A DNA stretch of 64,000 nucleotides from Diprion similis (lineage: Eukaryota; Arthropoda; Insecta; Hymenoptera; Diprionidae), in assembly GCF_021155765.1 (NCBI RefSeq), contig NC_060106.1, forward strand, positions 18,068,031 to 18,132,030, given 5' to 3'. The notes under the pieces were generated by a model, which was not told the origin of the DNA, ran no database searches, and was given only the letters and a program-made list of their open reading frames with translations. Below are positions 59,957 to 64,000 of this stretch, piece after piece (within the stretch, counting starts at the first letter, position 1; the number at the start of each line of letters is the position of its first letter). Position numbers and translations under genes: made by a program.

Positions 59957-61426
59957 TTTTCAAATAGTCACTGTAAAACGCCCAAAACTTTTGAAATAGC
60001 CAATGGAAAATAATAGGCGTTGTATTTAATATTTCCTACGAGCTTACTTGAGGACATCCCACCAATCCTTACTGTCAAGGTACTCCATGATTTTATCCAA
60101 TGTTACAGTTATTGAAGAGATACATTAACGAGATCATTTGTTCCAAAGGGTTGTAAGAACTTATATGATATTGATGATCACACTAAACTTATTAAAAATA
60201 ATTAAACAAATGAAAATACAAACAGTGTACTTACTAAACATCCAAGATTATTGAAATTTCAATAAGTTTTAAAAACTTCGTTAGTAAAAATACATATTTT
60301 ATTATTGTACAAGTCCTATTATTATAACATATGTTTCATAACTCACAAGTATTTGTTACAATAATTTATGCAAATGCAGAAAATCGCCTAAAAAGATTAA
60401 CGAATAGATAATCGATATAAATCTTGTGATAAATTTTCACTATTCTTTGTTAACGTTGAACGTATAGCCTTAGCTAAAGTATACATACGTATCGTCGCGT
60501 AAAATTTGAAACCTTCGCAACAGATTGATTAGTTCCATTCGTATTGACCTTAATCCACTACTAAGATCGGTAAATTTTATTTTTTTTCGTGCTTAGCAAA
60601 CTACTTTTAGTTGAAAGGATTAAATTTAAATTCGTCAAGCAATCTATTTCGTTATACAATATTTTTAAATTGCAGACACTAGTGTCGTTTTCAGTTTGAC
60701 TTTTCAACAATTTTGCTTTGGAGTTTAATATCCATATTTGGTTATATTTACTTATAAATTATATGACTATGTTTTGAAATGAAGTTTATAAATACAACAT
60801 ACATGCGCCAAAGATACGATTATTAGTTAATAAATAGAATAAATAATGCAGTGTGCATGTGGTGATTACATACGAATATAATGAACATACATATTTCATT
60901 GAAATGGAATTGAAAGGTCTCATCAACTTAATACTAAAATCTGATTCAAACTATAATCATACGTTAATGTGATTAGTTGATAAAAAGCCTACGAAAATAA
61001 TTATCAAGTGAGCAGGTAAAAAATGATAATCTTGTGTAATAATATTTGATAAACATTCTCTTACGACATAATTTTTTTTTTCTTGTTTTTACCAGTTCGC
61101 CCCAACATAACGGTTGAAAATTCAGCGGGGAAATACACTGCTTACTTTTGGACTATTTTGGCACCTGTAAAAAAATTCCAGAAAAAAAGAAACAAGTCCT
61201 TAATCTTATCATTTTGCACTTTGTCCCGGTATCTGTATCGAAGATTGTAGCGAGTTTAAGAAATTATTTCAGTTTTCTGATCTCTGATTTCTGACTACAA
61301 CTTTTACACAGCTAATTATGTTGCAATTGATACTTGGCCCAAAGTAATCCGGCAAACATCGACTAGCCTACATTTTATCTATAAATTTGTCCTCTCGGAG
61401 GATGCTATATAATAATCTTGTTACTC
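59957..61426. other. Intergenic region between convergent TRIP4 and tamo
   Basis: AT-rich DNA without coding potential, made of the two 3' UTRs and the gap between them. An AATAAATAGAATAAAT cluster near 60829-60844 may serve as a TRIP4 polyadenylation signal. Confidence 0.55.
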
Positions 61427-63861
61427 TTATATATATGTTGGAGAATCTTTTAAACTAGCTCCACACGCATCACAGTTAGAAACATTTTTCTCATTTACAA
61501 GAGTACATTGCGGGCACTCCTTGCCTCCGCTGGCAAGTGGCTTATCTTCGTTACCCTTTCGCCTCGACTTTCCGCACATTTCACAAATGTCCTTGCCGAA
61601 AGTATTCAAATAAGTGCACGTAGAACACTGCCACTTAGTCTCTTTCTGATTTTCAATATCCTGCTGGTTTATGTCAAGGTTTCGCATAGAATCGCTTACT
61701 TTTGCAACACGATCGATTTCGGTGGACCGTTTTTTGTGCTGATTGGGCAAGGTTTGGCTATACTTTTTATCCCTGTCAATAAAGTTGTATCGTTCTTGAT
61801 ATGTTCGGTCTCTAAGTTCCTTGTTCAAGTCGTCGAATGAGGATTTTTTTTTAGGTGGAAATGACACTTCTTCATTGCCGGCTCTGCCGTTAGTAGCCAA
61901 TCTGTCGAGTCCCTCAAAATTGGAGCGGACCTTCCGTTGATCCAAATGATTCTGAGCATATTTCTCCTCCTGATAATTCGACGAGTCCTTGAACGGCTTT
62001 TGCCGAAACCTATATAAATCAGATTCTCGCTTATGCAAAACATCTTCCCTGTCTCCCAAATCCTTCGAATAGCCAAGACTTTCTAAATTTCTATAGACAA
62101 AATCCCAACTACTGAACGAATCTTTTTCAGGACCTCCAACGGGTGATTTCAATGTTTTCTTCTCGACTTTAGCATATTCATAATTACTTCCATCTCCAAT
62201 TTGCCCTTGGCCGGTATCTGCTTCATCGAAATCGGGCTTATAATGGGGAATTGTGTTTGCTATTTTTTTGTTATCCTTCTTCTGGTAATTGATAACTGGC
62301 GTTGGTGGATCCAGCTCTATCAATTGGCCTGTCGGTACCCCAGTAGGATGGTTGGGTACAGGCGGGCAATATTCGTTCGCGTTAATACCGCCGAAATACT
62401 TGCTGTCAGTTTTAGGATGCCCGTAAATACTGAATCTGTTACCAGAGTTGTAATCGACCGGTTGAAAATACTGTAAGTTCATCTGCGGCACATTATTATC
62501 CTCCAAATATTTGTATGCAGTCTGATAAGGAGTTGTATAAGTATTGTAATTATTCACAGGGAAATTGTAAGGAGTGGCAGATATCAAATCGATAGTGTTT
62601 GACGGTATCTGCCTGTAGTCTCTGTAATTTGCAGTCTTTACACGATTGTGGTGCACCTTTTCAAGAAATCTGTAATTTAACGCACGTATTGCTTGCTCAG
62701 GTGTTCCGACATGGTTTTCTCTAAATTCCAACACTTCAAGCCATGAAATGGTAAAATTCTGAGATACACTCTCCCAGATCTGTTTTAGTATCTGCAAATA
62801 CGAATAGTTAAGTTACATTCCGGTAGACTGAAATGTCAACAAATTGATAAGAAATTGAATTATTATTCCATTTCTCTTATGTACCATTGAAAACTGGCAT
62901 TACCTGGCACTCAACAAAGGCCACAATCGCGTCTCGACTAACATTGGAGACTTTGTCTGGATCAATTGGACCTTCCAGGATCAATTCCCCTAGGGCTGCA
63001 TGTCTATAGCCCATCAACTCGAACATGAGTTCCGCTCCAATCAGATTGACATCAACTTCGTGTTTGTAATATCCACTGTAAGTCTGAGAAAATAAATTTC
63101 TATGTTACATTAAAAGTGTACAAAAACGATGTGAGAAGTAATTCAGACTGAGACTTTAAACTCTGTTCCTGCAGTTTGAAACTGACCTTCAAATTCTTGT
63201 ATTCCTTTCTCCAAGGTTGAGCAAGCAAGTTAGCAGCATACAAGGCAATCGCATTCCAAGCATTACAGGCCCTGTACCCACTAAAATCTTGTACAGTTGC
63301 AGCGGATCTGTTGAGTATATCAGCTGTCTCTTGGAATTCGTATTTGTTGTCGTTCGGTACAAGGCATAGGAATTCTTTGATAAAACCTGGTAAAAAATAT
63401 AGATATTTATTTGAAAAGTTTTGAAATAATCGCAGAAAGTTCCGAGTGTTACAGATGACAAATCAACTATTTCACTCATTTAAAACGAAAAAATCTAGTT
63501 TGCATAATGGATGAGACAAATTCCAGGTTGTAAATCAAATTCTCTTGCTTTCCCAAGCTCTCCAAGTTTGTAACAAGTATTTACTCTCTATATCAAATTA
63601 TTCACGTTTAGTTGAATCCAGCATTGAACTGTCCGCTATACCTTCGAGCTTTTGACGCTGCTGCAACTTTAACGGGCTATCGTCTGTTTGCAAGTAAACA
63701 AGATGGCTTTGTTCGAGCTTGATGCTGATGTCCTGCAACCGATCTCGACTTCTTCGAGTCAAATCTTCAGCCATTTTTATATGCTGTAACAAATTGATTA
63801 GACGGTTGTTACTATGCAACAAATCCAGAAGCTTCATTGCAATATTTTCATTCTTAATCAT
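61427..63861 (-). CDS. tamo: Tamozhennic (tamo) / SPATA2 homologue, 4 exons
   Basis: Adaptor of the SPATA2/tamozhennic family. SPATA2 links the deubiquitinase CYLD to the LUBAC ligase through its PUB domain. Fly tamo affects nuclear import of Dorsal. Exons on the minus strand: 63861-63642, 63386-63187, 63083-62904, 62791-61427; 654 residues, phases join. The PUB-domain region spans about residues 55-240 (LEGFIKEFLCLVP, AQPWRKEYKNLK matching SPATA2 YPWKKEF, and ELMGYRHAAL). A low-complexity Tyr/Asn/Pro region follows, with a DLY motif at 458-460. Two RanBP2/NZF-type zinc fingers close the protein (Cys589, 592, 603, 606 and Cys626, 629, 640, 643). Three in-frame Mets are possible starts. Met30 (genomic 63774) has the best context (AAAAATGG) and is a good alternative to the first Met. 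Confidence 0.88.
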
Positions 63862-64000
63862 TTACAAACTGGTCCATACTGCTCGATGATTACGATCGTG
63901 TTTATGAAATATGACACACCTGACAAACGAGTGTTTTAACATATTCCACATACTTTATCGATGAAAGAAAAACAAGCTTTTCAAATTCTGAGGCTAACAA
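63862..64000. other. Upstream flank of tamo
   Basis: 5' UTR and promoter side of tamo. An in-frame TAA directly precedes the first Met, so the frame does not extend further upstream. Confidence 0.5.

Noticed and set aside
62792-62797. Met-Gln at the start of the long last frame of tamo as a separate 456-codon gene
   Set aside because: The two codons lie in the intron just before the CAG acceptor. The frame continues from three upstream exons with matching phases and PUB-domain sequence.

Overview
This window is nuclear DNA from an insect. Exons are small and GC-rich, introns begin with GT and end with AG, and the intergenic DNA is AT-rich and full of (TA)n, poly-T and trinucleotide microsatellites. 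The gene set (a Sidestep-family receptor, raspberry-type IMPDH, a Ulp1/SENP protease, an arthropod HCN-like channel, the ASC-1 homologue TRIP4 and the SPATA2 homologue tamo) fits a holometabolous insect, probably a hymenopteran. That order-level guess rests on general appearance and on a CCTAA run that resembles the insect telomere motif. No bacterial, viral or organellar gene was recognised, and I saw no tRNA, rRNA or CRISPR.

Layout. 1-15379 contains no gene I can support; it is probably the upstream region or a long 5' intron of the next gene. 15380-34113 (+) is a 13-exon Sidestep-family immunoglobulin receptor. It has five Ig domains, two FN3-type modules, one transmembrane helix and a tail with ITIM/ITSM-like tyrosine motifs; its signal-peptide exon was not found. 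Its introns carry at least one long palindromic MITE and one more degenerate inverted repeat. 34114-42891 is gene-poor DNA with a TA-flanked MITE and a dense AAT/ATT repeat block. 42892-44454 (+) is an intronless, full-length IMP dehydrogenase. 46546-48300 (-) is a SUMO protease with an uninterrupted coding region. 51963-53315 (+) is an uncharacterised 450-residue reading frame. 53831-56495 (-) is a seven-exon HCN-like channel, arranged head to head with TRIP4 at 57203-59956 (+, ten exons). tamo at 61427-63861 (-, four exons) converges on TRIP4.

All splice phases in the Sidestep, HCN-like, TRIP4 and tamo models were checked by hand and join without a frame break. The genes do not form a pathway. 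The sets are neuronal wiring and excitability (Sidestep-like, HCN-like), purine synthesis (IMPDH), SUMO processing (Ulp1), transcription coactivation or ribosome quality control (TRIP4), and ubiquitin or nuclear-import signalling (tamo).

The most unusual observation is in the HCN-like channel. It keeps the transmembrane, C-linker and cyclic-nucleotide-binding parts, but the usual C-I-G-Y-G potassium selectivity filter is replaced by C-A-L-K-S. Also notable are the ITIM/ITSM-like motifs in the Sidestep tail, an in-frame optional intron next to them, the intronless IMPDH, and a possible PIM (PUB-interacting) motif in tamo.
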